Shown piece by piece: positions 52,661-64,000 of a DNA stretch of 64,000 bases. Each line of letters starts with the position of its first letter. Within the stretch, counting starts at the first letter, position 1. Under the pieces are notes generated by a model. It had not been told where the DNA came from, searched no databases, and saw only the letters and a list, made by a program, of their open reading frames with translations. The DNA comes from Antennarius striatus. Taxonomy: Eukaryota; Chordata; Actinopteri; Lophiiformes; Antennariidae. The DNA lies in NCBI RefSeq assembly GCF_040054535.1, contig NC_090787.1:15659501-15723500 (forward strand), written 5' to 3'. The translations under genes were made by a program, and so were the position numbers.

Positions 52661-53980
52661 AACAGTATAGTTCTCTACCTTTGCTTGCTATAATACGACA
52701 TGACATAAAACGAATGAGTGAGCTTTGCTGAAGTTTAGCGGTAGTGCTTTGGAATGCTGTTCCTGATCTGTCAGTGTGAAAGTTGCATTTCTAGGTGACG
52801 TTTAACCTTTATATTCCACTAAAAGTGCAGAGACTGTAAGGAATATAGACTCTGGAATATGCCAATAAAGCCCATACACCACCACAAAGCTTTGCCACTG
52901 TGTACAAATGTGTGCTTTGATTTCCAGATTTTCAATTTCAATTCAATTCCAAATGTTGTGAGTACAGTTTTTAATGAGACAATTATATGTACCGAGTTTA
53001 AAGAAAATTCTGAATTAAAAAGGAATACATAAAGGTGCTCTGTCATCAAAAAAGTACAATGCACATGGGACTTGTTACTTCATTATTGGGCTGTTTCTCC
53101 CACCATGTAGTTTGGAATCCATCTTTTTTTGCCATTCACAAGGCTACACAGGTACATTATTTAATATATATTACAATTGTGCTATCACTCATCCTGATTT
53201 TTAATTATTTTTTAGCTCATATTCATGAGGGGAGGGCTTTGACGTATACCTCTGGACATTAATGTGACCCATGGCCCAAATTCAGTAAAACATTTGTTCT
53301 TAAATTTCTTTTTGCTGTTTACTACTCTTACATTGTTCTAACTATTCCAGCTGGTCTCTAACGAAATATTTATTAAATATGGATAAAAAGATGCATCACT
53401 TTATTTTCCCCGTTACATATTTTTATGTCCTCTGAGGATCAAAATAGAGGCTGAACCCTGCTCAATAAACCCATTTGAGATGATGTTGTGATTTTTGATT
53501 CTAGGCTACATAATTAAATTTGAATTTTGATCTAATTTGCGTTATTGTGACAGATTTGCCTGCTGGCGCTAAAATGTGTGTTCAGCTTTTTAAAGGAATG
53601 TAAATCTATGTTTAGGGGCCACAATTAACACGTCCAGTGATTTCCCACCTCTACAGGTGTAATTTCCATGAATTTAAATGTTCAGAATAAAACTGCGACA
53701 GTTATTAGGATATATCTGAATATAGTGGGAGGAATCCAATCAGCTCATATTTCTCATTCTGTACACGTCTAAATCAGTGGAGTATTGCATAATGTAACAG
53801 TACATGTGTGTTGCATAATGGCATAAAGTGGGCATTTGGACTGATGGGTCACTGGACCGTTCCGGCGTCGTTATAGGACTTTACACGTGTAATTACACCT
53901 TACAGCGTCATTTAACACGTCAATTCAGCGCTATAAAACTGTTAAAACCATGAATTAATACGAGGTGATATGATTGATGG
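52661..53980. other. Spacer between fstl1 and lrrc58
   Basis: A/T-rich, no gene or named repeat recognised. Confidence 0.5.
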
Positions 53981-54298
53981 GCGACTGACCAATCAAATGA
54001 TGTGTAGGCGGGGTTTGTGGCGGAAATTAACCAATCCGTAAACGTGAAAGTTTAAAGAAGGGAGCACAGAGTAGGGTGTGATGACTTCGCCTTCTGTGAC
54101 GTGAGGGTTCAAGAGCTTCTTCTCGGTCGGCGACCTAGATAATTAGAGATGTGGTTAAATGTTTCGGATGAGCACATAGAAAACTTTTCTTTTTCCATGT
54201 CGGAAAAGTGCTTGAGCTAACTCTCGCTTTCCAGGGGGCTTCATCCACCCTTCTGAAGGACTTGGTTTAGTTTTATTTCACGGTAAAAAGCCTTTAAA
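53981..54298 (+). promoter_or_regulatory. lrrc58 promoter and 5' UTR
   Basis: Contains CCAAT boxes at 53989-53993 and 54031-54035, a GC box (GGCGGGG) at 54007-54013 and a CRE-like TGACGTGA at 54097-54104. No TATA box was evident. This is the make-up of a broadly active promoter. Transcription start is not resolvable; the ATG context (AAA before ATGG) is good. Confidence 0.6.
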
Positions 54299-54756
54299 AT
54301 GGAGATGCACGAAGGGGCGGTAGCGGCTAGCGACACTGTGCTGGACTTCTCCCGTTTGAGCCTGAACACGTTTAGCATGGACAACGTTAGCGACGAGAGG
54401 AAAAGGGACGCCAAACAACTTTACTTGAACTACAACCGCTTGACGACGCTCCCCTCGTCTATCAGCCTGTTCTACAACCTGGAGTTCCTGGACATCAGCA
54501 ACAACGGACTGTCGTCCATCTGCGAGGGCATTAGCCGACTCCCCAGGCTGAAAGCCCTGATAGCCAAAAACAACCGGCTGGACGAGTTCTCTCTGCCCAA
54601 AGAGTTCGGCTCGCTGCAGCTGGAGGTGCTGAACTTCAGCGGCAACCGCTTCGAGGAAATCCCGCTTCAGTGTACCAAGCTGCTGCGCCTGCAGTCGCTT
54701 TCACTCGGTGGGAACAGGTTGAGAAGTATACCTGCTGAAATAGAGAATTTAACCAG
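54299..54756 (+). CDS. lrrc58: lrrc58 exon 1
   Basis: Residues 1-152 plus two bases of the next codon. Holds the N-terminus and the first repeats, ending GNRLRSIPAEIENLT. Donor GTATGT at 54757. G/C-rich in contrast to the rest of the gene, consistent with promoter proximity. Confidence 0.97.
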
Positions 54757-57700
54757 GTATGTTAACGCGTTACCCTGACAACCATTAGTCTAGTTCCTTT
54801 AGCTAGCCGGCTGGTGCTTCTGTAAATTTTAGCTTTATTGCTAAAAACACTGAACAACAATACAAATGACTGTTCGATCCAGAGTCTACTATTATGTCAC
54901 AGCTGGAGAGCGAGGACTGTGTTATTGGAGTAATCTGTCATCTGTATCCAGATTACAGCCTGGATTAGGACATCAGAGGATAGTTTCCATTAGCAGTGTA
55001 GTTATGGTGCTGCGTAATTCACTACTGGTGCAATGTGGTCATAAACCAGACTACCTTGATGGATTAATTATCAAATGAGTGAAATAAGTGTTGAAATCAT
55101 TTCATGCGTGGCAAATGGAAGCGGTGCTAGTGGTTACGGAGTATCCTGTTCAACTGGAATTATTTAATTCATCCATTTAAGAGCACAAAAGCCACACGTT
55201 TCCTGTTTCCAAAGTACAAATGAGTTTGGGGATAACCTACCAAAATTAGAATATGCTTAAAACACATTTTAAGAGAGTTTGCAGAACTGGTTTGTTTGCA
55301 ATAGACAGTAAACCTCATTACAATATTTATTACTTCTCTAACCATGCTTGAGAAAGTTTGTCCAACAACATATGTTGTGTGCAAATTTCGAATTCAAATA
55401 CCGGTACTTTTTGACTGTCATTTCTGTCAACTACTGATGACTTCTCAAGATTTCATTTTATCTCTCGCCCTGTCATTCGTGGAGGGAGATAAGAGATTAC
55501 ATTTTTAATACAGGATTACAGTACTGTACTTGTAATCACATAGTTCACTGATTTCCATTGTGAAGATTTACTGCAAGTCTGTGTCTTGTTTAATGGTATA
55601 TTGAATTTGAATGTGACCTGATTGGCTAGAAAGTTTATATATATAATACTTCAAATGATTAATCATGATACAAAATTCAATAAAATATTATTTAAAAAGG
55701 TTATGGAGGATTAACATGTCAAAATGAACATGAGAACCTAGACAAATCTTTTTTTCTTTTTTTTTGAAGAGATTATCAAGCCAGTCACTTTAACCTTTGA
55801 AATTAACAGGAACAAGACAGTTATGAGATAAGGTCTATCTCATTGTTTAGTTTACCAGGAGCCACTGACGGGACCCAGACCAAACCTCCAAGCCTGGTTT
55901 CATTAATTTACTGTAAAAAAACATTTTGATATTGTTTGACTGCTTCTACCTGTACTTACGTCACCGTTAAAATTATGACAAATGTTAAGAACATTTCTTG
56001 GCGCTATTATGGAAATTATTTTTGGGTCGTTATCTTTTACATTTATTTAGCCTAAAACAGGAGTTTGTCTCACACTTTTGTTTCTTCTTTCACATGGGAC
56101 CTGTCTCATGAGAACCAACAATTGTGTGATTATAATAGTCTCTCCATTATGAGGAAAAAAGACAAAGAATATAATTTGAATGAGATTGCTTACACTTCAA
56201 TATCATTTTTTAAATGTCTGTGAATATTTAGAAATTAAACTTCATGTTATTATCTATTGTTATAATGACTAAGAAAAAACACTACATTTTCCAGTAAAGA
56301 TTTGGTGTCTTGTCCCAGCTAACCCTTCTCAGGATCTGTTGGGTGATTTGTGTCACTGGGTTGATTGAGAGCACAGAGCTGAACTGAATGACTGGGTTCT
56401 TGTCACAGAGTGTGCTCGGTGCTCAGACACCAAGGATGGTGTAATGGTTTCCTGTCCAGCAGTCGCTGTGTCATCAGTTCCAGCTAGCAGATGGCCTGAA
56501 GGCTTACTTTTGCTGACCAGCAATCTATTTCACTTTCCCTGTCTCTCTCTCACTCTCCTGTGCACCCCATAAATCCATTAACCTACCAAGGTCTTTGTGT
56601 CTTTATACAAAAAGCACACACATTTTTCTGGTTGTTGCAAGTGTACTTTAATGCAGATGTAAATGGATCAGTATGCAAAGAGGTAGTGAATGCATCGTCT
56701 TTGACCACTGATGTGTCTTGTGAGTAGGTAATGCATAAATGTGAGTCTAGTAAGAAAAAGGTCCCCCTAATCTCACCCTATTTTTTACATTTTATTATTT
56801 TTCTACCTCAAGTTTGCGTTGTTGATTTTTTTTAAATTATGGACTCACAATCAGTAAAGACTGAACTTGAAATCCTAAATATAGTCATTGGTAAATTTAA
56901 ACTCTGACTTGATGTAGTAATGTAATGTTTGTTTTTACTATAGATGCTGTTTCTAAGTGTTAGTGAACAGTTGTCAGCTGTGGTGTGTCCTACAGTAAAA
57001 TTTTCCAAAATCATATTTAGTTGTTAATTATTTCACTTGTATTTATGTTAACAATTTTCATGTGATGATTGTAAATTAAATTGAATTTGTGAAAAAACCC
57101 CAAAAACAATTTAATATACCTACCCTTTTTTAAATTTTGTGACCAGCACCAAAAACAGTTTCAGACTTTCTTGTGTTGTATTTGAATGTGAATCCACAGT
57201 GGATTGAAGCAGAGCAAATGAAAACAGACTTTTCCTCTCTTTTTCCTGTCAGTCTAGAGCTGTTGTATCTTGGTGGGAACCTAATCACAGCCATTCCTCC
57301 AGAAGTGGCTAACCTGCCCTACCTCAGCTACCTGGTCTTATGTGACAACCGCATCCAAAGTGTTCCCCCACAACTCACCAGGTATCTGTACACACACCAG
57401 TGTACTATCCATTAAAATATCTAAAGAGATTACATAGCCGTTGCTTTAAAAGCTGGTTATTGAATATTTCCGTGGTTGTGTTTTTGGTAGGTAACCTTTA
57501 AAATCACCTTTCTCACTCCAGGCTCCACTCTCTGAGATCCCTAAGCCTCCACAACAACTTGCTCACCTACCTGCCAAGGGAGATCCTCTGTCTGGTGCAC
57601 TTGCAGGAGCTCAGTCTCCGTGGTAATCCATTGGTGGTGCGCTTTGTCAAGGAGATGACCTATGACCCCCCATCGCTGCTAGAGTTGGCAGGACGCACAG

Positions 57701-58108
57701 TTAAAAGTCGAAATATTCCTTACTACCCCCAAGACCTACCCTTAAACCTGCTGCGGTACCTGGATCTGGCCAGCAAGTGCCCCAACCCTAAGTGTGCTGG
57801 TAAGACGCTTGTTTTTAAAATAGTATTTTATGTGATAAACAAACGTAATTATGTCCATTTAAGACCAATACAAGCCGCTGATCGACCACTTGGTTTTATT
57901 TTTCTTTTCTACAGGCGTCTACTTTGATTCATGTGTACGCCAAATCAAGTTTGTGGACTTCTGTGGAAAGTACCGGCTACCGCTCATGCACTACCTGTGC
58001 TCCCCGGAGTGCACTTCCCCCTGTAGCTCCAACCCACAGAGCGATGCAGAGTCGGAGGATGAGAGTAGCGTTCCTGCTGACCGCCTGCAGAGAGTGCTTC
58101 TGGGGTAG
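54299..58108 (+). CDS. lrrc58: Leucine-rich repeat-containing protein 58 (four exons, 352 residues)
   Basis: Exons 54299-54756, 57253-57381, 57522-57799 and 57915-58108 join in phase with GT-AG borders to 1059 bases including the stop. The product has a short N-terminal region with DFSRLSLNTFSMD, then about eight leucine-rich repeats at about 39-245 (for example LYLNYNRLTTLPSSI, LSLGGNRLRSIPAEI, LYLGGNLITAIPPEV, LCDNRIQSVPPQL, LSLHNNLLTYLPREI). The C-terminal part is Cys-rich (CPNPKC, then CVRQIKFVDFCGKYRLPLMH and YLCSPEC), followed by an acidic Ser-rich stretch ending RVLLG. This matches vertebrate LRRC58 from end to end; human is about 20 residues longer, mainly N-terminally. It is an intracellular protein without signal peptide. 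Recent work, recalled and not checked, describes it as a cullin-RING ubiquitin-ligase receptor; the sequence alone does not show this. It lies next to fstl1 as in human. Confidence 0.97.
54757..57252 (+). other. lrrc58: lrrc58 intron 1, 2.5 kb
   Basis: A/T-rich, with no recognisable coding or transposon sequence. Poly-T runs near 55750. Confidence 0.7.
57253..57381 (+). CDS. lrrc58: lrrc58 exon 2
   Basis: Residues 153-195, SLELLYLGGNLITAIPPEVA then NLPYLSYLVLCDNRIQSVPP. Acceptor GTCAG at 57248-57252, donor GTATCT at 57382. Confidence 0.96.
57522..57799 (+). CDS. lrrc58: lrrc58 exon 3
   Basis: Residues 196-288: the last repeats (LHSLRSLSLHNNLLTYLPRE), the capping part NPLVVRFVKEMTYDPPSLLE and the start of the Cys-rich tail (CPNPKCA). 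Donor GTAAGA at 57800. Confidence 0.97.
57915..58108 (+). CDS. lrrc58: lrrc58 exon 4
   Basis: Residues 289-352, GVYFDSCVRQIKFVDFCGKY through the conserved CSPEC and acidic end. Stop TAG at 58106-58108. Acceptor ACAG at 57911-57914. Confidence 0.97.
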
Positions 58109-59825
58109 CTCATCATGGAGGAGTCTCTGACCATTTGAACAAACTTAGTTTAGTCTGATGGATTTGTATACAACTACACATCATCGTAGGCACACACACA
58201 ACACTATCTCTTTTTACACAGGGTTCAATCACAATGAGGACTCCGTCTATTTTACATACCGAACAGACCAAGTGTGGCATTTTACGTTGATTTGTGTTTT
58301 GCTTTGAGCAATGCTTTTTTGACAATCAGGTAAGAGCAGCAGTCTTCCTACTTCTGTGATATGGAGGGCAAGGAGCATCTCATGCTGTCACCCCAGTTAA
58401 AAAGACAAGCTGCTAACTTGCTAACTACTACCAGTCGCCTTTTGAATCCTCCAGTTAAAGGTCGCCAAAACTTCGCACCAATTTCCTGTCATGTCCTGCT
58501 GCCTTTATTACGGGAGCATTTACTTAGATGTCTAATTCCTCTCCATATCCAAGAATATTCCATCATAGCATTCATACAGAATAGTGGGAATGAAGACACG
58601 CTACTCCCACCTGAAACAGACTGTGTGAAAAGGGCTATTGATACTGTGGCTGTATCAAATACACCCACTTGACATGACAAAAAAGAAAACATTACTGTTC
58701 CAATGCAACCCTGCATGTCAGGTTAGTTCTCAAGGACCTTGTTGAAGTCCTATTCCCATGGTTGAACACTAGAGGGCAGTAAAATTCAGTGAGACTGAAG
58801 GTGCTGCGTACTTTATTTCATATGGTACTTGAGACTATTTAGTAGCAAAAGCTTATTGTATCACCTAATCCTTAACTTTACATATCAACAATGTAGTTTA
58901 TATCTGTCTGCTAATGACACTACAAGCTGTTAATACCCACAAGGGAAACAGGACTGCTTTCTAAATACATGAGTCTGATATGTGACAACTTTGCTTACAC
59001 TGTGTTTGTCCTGCTGAACAAAGGTCAGACCTGTCTGACACAACACTGAAAAATCAAAATATGTCTGGGTTTTTTTTTTCATTGTACGTTTAGCCTTGAA
59101 TCATTTTGCTTTGATGGTTTAACATTCTCAGATTAACCCAAAATATGGGTTTTGTGAGTAAGTACAAAAAAAATTCTGAACACACAGGAAGTGGATTTGT
59201 AGAAGGATAAGGGAAGCAATCCCAATGCTAGCACAAAAACGATACATGTTCAGGTAAACGTGCAGCAGCCTTCACACCGCTGCTGAGGGCTGTCTGTTCA
59301 CCAAACATAGGAATGCAAATGTGTATGTGTGTAATGGGAGCTCACAGCATTTTGAGTTCCTGGTTACATCGGTGCTTGTTTGGGAAACTTAGATTTTACA
59401 GCCTTCCTGTCTGATGGTGTCTCACTGTTGGCTTCACCTTAGACACAAGGTAAGCTAAAACAGTAGGTTTCTCCTATGTTACAATAACATCTACACTAAA
59501 TCATTCAAGTGCCTTAGTAATGATGACTTCTTAGGGGGAAACAATGTACAAAGGAATGTGATATATCTACCCCTGCAATGTGATAATGTTAATATTATTA
59601 ATTTTAAACTCATTTAAGTGAATTTGTACTTATCAGTCCACAGTAAACTGAAAAAATAACTTTTGTATGTGTTTTGAATTTTTTTTCCAAAAGTATTTAA
59701 ATGACTTGCAGAATAGATGAGGAGCAAATATACTGAGATATATTAATTGTATGCACATGTATCCCATTCAGCTAAGGTAGGCAGGCTGTACCTCGGACAA
59801 TAATAAAGACTGATTGTAACATCAG
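58109..59825 (+). other. lrrc58: Probable lrrc58 3' UTR
   Basis: No coding frames of interest. The first canonical AATAAA in good context is at 59802-59807, giving a 3' UTR of about 1.7 kb. An earlier end through a variant signal cannot be excluded. Confidence 0.5.
59802..59807 (+). terminator. Candidate poly(A) signal of lrrc58
   Basis: AATAAA in the context GGACAATAATAAAGACTG, followed by a T run about 25 bp later. Confidence 0.45.
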
Positions 59826-62800
59826 AGTTCTTTTTTTTTTTGCGGCCTTTTATGATTTTATTAAAGTGTTTATATTTAGTTGATGTAACTAATGTATTGT
59901 GCACATTATTGAAAGAACATTTATTTCTGTGTTGCATAAAGTCAGCTGGACTTAAGGAAAAACTTGAAGATGTTTCTCCTCCCATCACAGGTTTTTACAG
60001 TTCTGAACTGCTTCAGTTCCAGGTATTTCATCTAACATTAACCTAATCCAGGTTAGTGTTAGAATCACTAACCTAATTCCACACAGATCTACCACGACCT
60101 GGATCATTGAGGATCTTAAGACATTTAGAGCTTGCTCAATTAAAACAATGTACTAAGGTAACAGTTATGCACAACAACATGGCTCTTTTATATCATATGA
60201 AAGTGACCTGCACTTTCTTCTTCATTTTAACAATCGTCTATTTATTCAGTAACAACTACGTAAAGTTTATAAATTACTCGGAACAACAACTTGGAGACGG
60301 AACATTTTATGCTATTGGCAATTTTTGTGTCCATCATTGATGACAGCAGTAATCCTCTTCCTGTCACAAACTCCAGATGTCATTCTGGAAGATGGCGGTC
60401 CACTTCTTTCAAAGCTGCTTCTAAGCGTTGTCCAGGCTCTGGTGATCTGTTCAGTAAAACTCTTCATGATTTAGATGGTTATTTTTTTGCGGAGTAGAGG
60501 TCTTTTATGGATGCAGACGATTGGTAATAATTTAAGTGATATTTATATATAAAATAAAATAATACCAGCAAGTGTTATTGGTGGCTGGTTAAAAACTGTT
60601 TCCTGGATCCTGAACGTTGATCCTGATTAACTGGATGAAGACATTTTGGTAATTTCTTGACAAGTTTTTTTTTCAGGCACCAGACAATTCACAAAATCCT
60701 AATCAAATCACTTCATTTTGGGAATGATTAATCACAAAACCCACCCTCCATATAGACTTCCAACCCGTTCTAAAACCAACAAAATGTTTTGTCAAATTGG
60801 GACAAAAAAACTGGTGCATCTTGACTGTTCATAGAATTTGTTTTTGTGCACTGAAGGTTGAAATGTAGCCTTTGTGCATGTGTTTGCATGGTCCTATCCA
60901 ATCATTTTATTAGCTTGAATGTGTCTGGGTTTAATTTGCATATGAAGGTGAGGTCGTCGTGGAGGACAAATACTGGGAGCCCTTTCCTTTAACCCAGAAA
61001 TAAAAGGTGCCAACACAAGCGCATTGCGCCTTGCACAATTTGCCAATCTTTGAATATCATCTGCCAAGAACTACAATCCACCTTGCTTCTCCTCTGTTCC
61101 TCATTCAGTTTCTTTTCACTTCATGGTTTCTATGAGACAAGCTGGCAAAAAATTATGTTTTGAGTTTCAAGCATTTTGTGTATTTGACCGGTCTTTGACC
61201 AGGTCACTGCTGGGGTCCAGTGTTTCTGGAGGGCCTTTGAAATGTGCATACAAGACTTCCAACAGCAGGCACCTAACAAGCACATTATGTGGTGTTACAT
61301 TACACATAATGCTTGGGTGCCCATCAGCTGTCACACATGCACACGGAAGGATTCTATCACAAATGGGACCTGAAACGCCACTCTGATGTAACCGTGTTGA
61401 ACTAGGAGCGCTGTGACTTGTAAATGAGGACAAGCTGTCACCTCTGTCGTAAATTAACTTCAGTTGAGTCAGGACATAAATCAAGTCTTGAATCTGGACC
61501 CTGAAATTAAGATTCCAGGTGAGATTGATGTTGTGTCATCTTTTACTCATCTGCAATGGTACCAGGTAACTATTTAAATCTTGCTTTTTTTGGCTACTGA
61601 ATTTTGATTGCGCCAGTTATGTGATCTGTGACCGCAAACAATGCTTATAGTATTACAGCAGATCACAGACAAAAGTGCTTTGACATATGGGAATTTTGTT
61701 TCTGTAATCCTCGTTGCCCTCAGTCAGAGGCCTGCCAGCTCACAGTAGAGCCAGTGTGTGTTAACATGCATGCCCGACCTTTCACACAACAAGTTTAAAA
61801 TGTACACTCAGCTGAGCCTTTGCACTCGACAGCCACACGCTGCAGATACCTACCAAACAATTAGATGTTGTCTTTGGAGTTCCACTAATCCCACAGGGAG
61901 AAAGTCAGATTAAAGTTCAAAGAAGGAGGGGGTTTGAGGAAAAGAAAAAAGTTGGGTGAATAGTCAAGCTTAAGTAAAATATTTACCTCTCTATGGTGCA
62001 TTATTAAAAATTTTTGTTTCTCCATAAGATTTTTTTTGTAGCATGTTGTTATAAAATTATAATGTTCCTCCTCGTTGCAGAATGAAGGAGGGAAGAAGCC
62101 TGTAAGTGTAACTAAGTGAAAGATGGGACAGTTTAAAAGATTTCTGTCCGCCAGTTTCATGAAATCTAGCAATAGCACAGAGACAGAGAGGAAATGCTGG
62201 GAAAGAAAGAGTCTGATGTTGACCTGAGATCCTGCAGTTCAGGAATCCGGTGTTGAGGTGAATCATGACGTCTGTAACAATTTTAAACGAAAATGTGAAT
62301 TTTCAAGTCTTAACAGGGCTTTGTACTGGTATCTTATATTCCCCAGCTCTACCAGTAGTTTTAATTCCATCACTTTGTTCTGTCGTCGTGAGGATGAAAA
62401 CACCTACATGTTGAGAGAGTTATCCAAACCAATGATGAAAGTGGATCCTGAGTTAAGCTTTCTGTTTTGATCATACTGCTGTTGAAAGCTCTGAAAGAGG
62501 ATTGTGAGTTGAAATTGAGTACAAGCCCTCCTTATGATTTATGTACTGTAAAACATTAGAAACAGGAGACACTTCTAACCGCTGCACACTCTGCTGCCTC
62601 AGTACAAAAGCAATTTTTATAAAACAAACCACCTCCCAACTGGAAACAGCAGACAGAGTTAGCTGCTTGCTAATGAACATGGTGGAGGATTCAGCAGCCC
62701 TACAGCCAGATTTTTCCCTTAGATGTTTGCAGAGATTAAAAAAAAAACTCAAATGAGAGGGAGTGGTTTTCAAATGGACACAAATGACTGCAAATAAAAG

Positions 62801-63494
62801 ACTATGCATTCGTGATGGCACTGTTGTGTCTGCGGTTACTTGCACAGCCTCTGAAGTGGTCAAAAGTACAGTGTTAAGAAAAGTTTTGTTTGTTCTAAAT
62901 CCTGACATCCTTTATTAACCTGCATAAGAGTCCACCAACACCCTGTAAACCAGTCTAAACTCAATCTCAGAGTCACCTCAGACATTATCTGACATCTTCA
63001 CTTCAACTTCATGGCGATTTTTAAAAAGAAAGTGAGTAGATTGATTGTCTTCCACCCCATTTATCATGATCACCATCCTCAGCAGAAACACTGAAGTCTG
63101 CTGGGAGGGGGTACTGATCCAGACCTGCTAATCCAGTCTCGTAGCGGACACAGCAGGCAGGAGAAGCTACAACGTTCCAGAGAGGGATTTGTCTCTGGGG
63201 AAGTGAGAAGGCAAACCTGGGCATGTCACAGGGGAGTGTCCAGCCTCACTGAGGACATGAGCTGGTGCTGCTTGACACACAAAAATACCTGAACACCCAC
63301 ACAGCTTTAAACACTAGAAAATGATGCGACTCACAGACACTGTGATCAGACGTTGAATCACAGATGCAGATGCGTCCGCATCAGGAAACAGCGGTGTGGC
63401 CTGTCAGGACAGTTCAACAGGAAACAGTACGTCACGTGGTTCAAAAGCTTTGCATGGTATTTATTTTCATTGGTGGACTTCCAGCTGATACATA
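59826..63494. other. Intergenic, no gene recognised
   Basis: A/T-rich sequence. Several 60-145-residue open frames occur on both strands, but they overlap, lack codon regularity visible by eye and match nothing I know. Confidence 0.45.
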
Positions 63495-64000
63495 CAGTCT
63501 GGTCCATAAATATTGGGAAATCCACACAATCATTTTAACTGTACACACCACCACAATGGATTTGAAATGAAATGAACAAGATGTGCTTCGACTGCAGACT
63601 TTCACCTTTAATATGTGTCTCCAACTGTTTAAGGGAACAAAAGTAATCAATTCAAAACCCATTTAATTGACAGGTGAGACTATTTCCTTATTTCCTTCAT
63701 CAATTCAACAGGTAAGAGGTCTGAAGTTGATTCAAGGTGTAACATTTGCATTTGGAATCTGTTGCTGTCAACTATCCATATGAGATCCAAAGAGCTGTCA
63801 CTATCAGTGAAGCAAGCCATCATTAGGTGAAAAAAATCGAAGCAAAGCCATTAGAGAGATGGCAAACACACAAGGTGTGGCCAAAGCAAGTGTTTGGAAT
63901 ATTCTTATTAAAAAGAAGAAGACACTGGTGAACTCAGCAACACGAAAAAATCCGGAAGACCACAGAAAGCATCTCCAGTGGGTGACAGAAGAATTCTTTC
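63495..64000 (+). mobile_element. Tc1-type DNA transposon, degenerate, running off the window
   Basis: The left end CAGTCTGGTCCATAAATATTGGG begins after TA at 63493-63494; CAGT...CCATAAATATTGGG is a familiar Tc1-type terminal repeat in fish. A transposase start MRSKELSLSVKQAII is readable from 63780 before a stop. Then, in another frame, AIREMANTQGVAKASVWNIL gives the helix-turn-helix, and in a third frame GELSNTKKSGRPQKASPV gives the GRPR-type linker and DRRIL. The frames are broken at least twice, so no functional transposase is made by this copy. The catalytic DDE part and right end would lie beyond the window. Confidence 0.88.

Noticed and set aside
62471..62908. 145-residue minus-strand frame downstream of lrrc58
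   Set aside because: Overlaps an opposite-strand frame, with no known motif and no promoter or splice signals that support it.

Overview
The window is vertebrate nuclear DNA, almost certainly from a ray-finned (teleost) fish. The evidence is long (CA)n, (TA)n and (ATT)n microsatellites, GT-AG introns of very different sizes, and a mixture of Tc1, pogo/Tigger-like, hAT, RTE and Rex1/L2-like relics typical of teleosts. Three protein-coding genes can be read with confidence, all on the + strand: gja8 (connexin 50, one coding exon, 15206-16459), fstl1 (follistatin-like 1, ten coding exons plus an upstream 5' exon, about 29300-52640) and lrrc58 (leucine-rich repeat containing 58, four exons, 54299-58108). 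I found no bacterial, viral or CRISPR-like content.

Layout. From 1 to 14 kb there is no recognisable gene apart from a weak candidate terminal exon at 301-510. This part holds a pentanucleotide satellite, three copies of a pogo/Tigger-like MITE, several copies of a tRNA-headed interspersed repeat, an RTE LINE nested inside a Rex1/L2-like LINE (7097-8650), a 204-bp CA array and an ATT array. gja8 follows, with a splice acceptor just before its start codon and CA repeats in its 3' UTR. From 19 to 29 kb is intergenic sequence with more microsatellites, a LINE relic, a near-complete tRNA-headed repeat, and a 683-bp pogo/Tigger-like element that abuts a (TA)n array. fstl1 then runs for about 22 kb. 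Its first coding exon is separated from the next by a 13.8-kb intron, and introns between later exons hold hAT-Charlie-type fragments. lrrc58 lies 1.4 kb beyond the fstl1 poly(A) signal, in the same orientation. The last 500 bp enter a degenerate Tc1-type transposon that continues past the window.

The three genes do not form a pathway. gja8 makes lens gap-junction channels, fstl1 a secreted glycoprotein that modulates BMP/TGF-beta and other signals, and lrrc58 an intracellular LRR protein. fstl1 and lrrc58 are also neighbours in human (3q13.33), so that pair is conserved synteny. gja8 beside them is not the human arrangement (1q21).

I found no new biological system. The most unusual structure is a set of perfect or near-perfect inverted repeats with very short loops. 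One lies inside a transposon copy whose sister copies lack it, which looks like the scar of a replication template switch.
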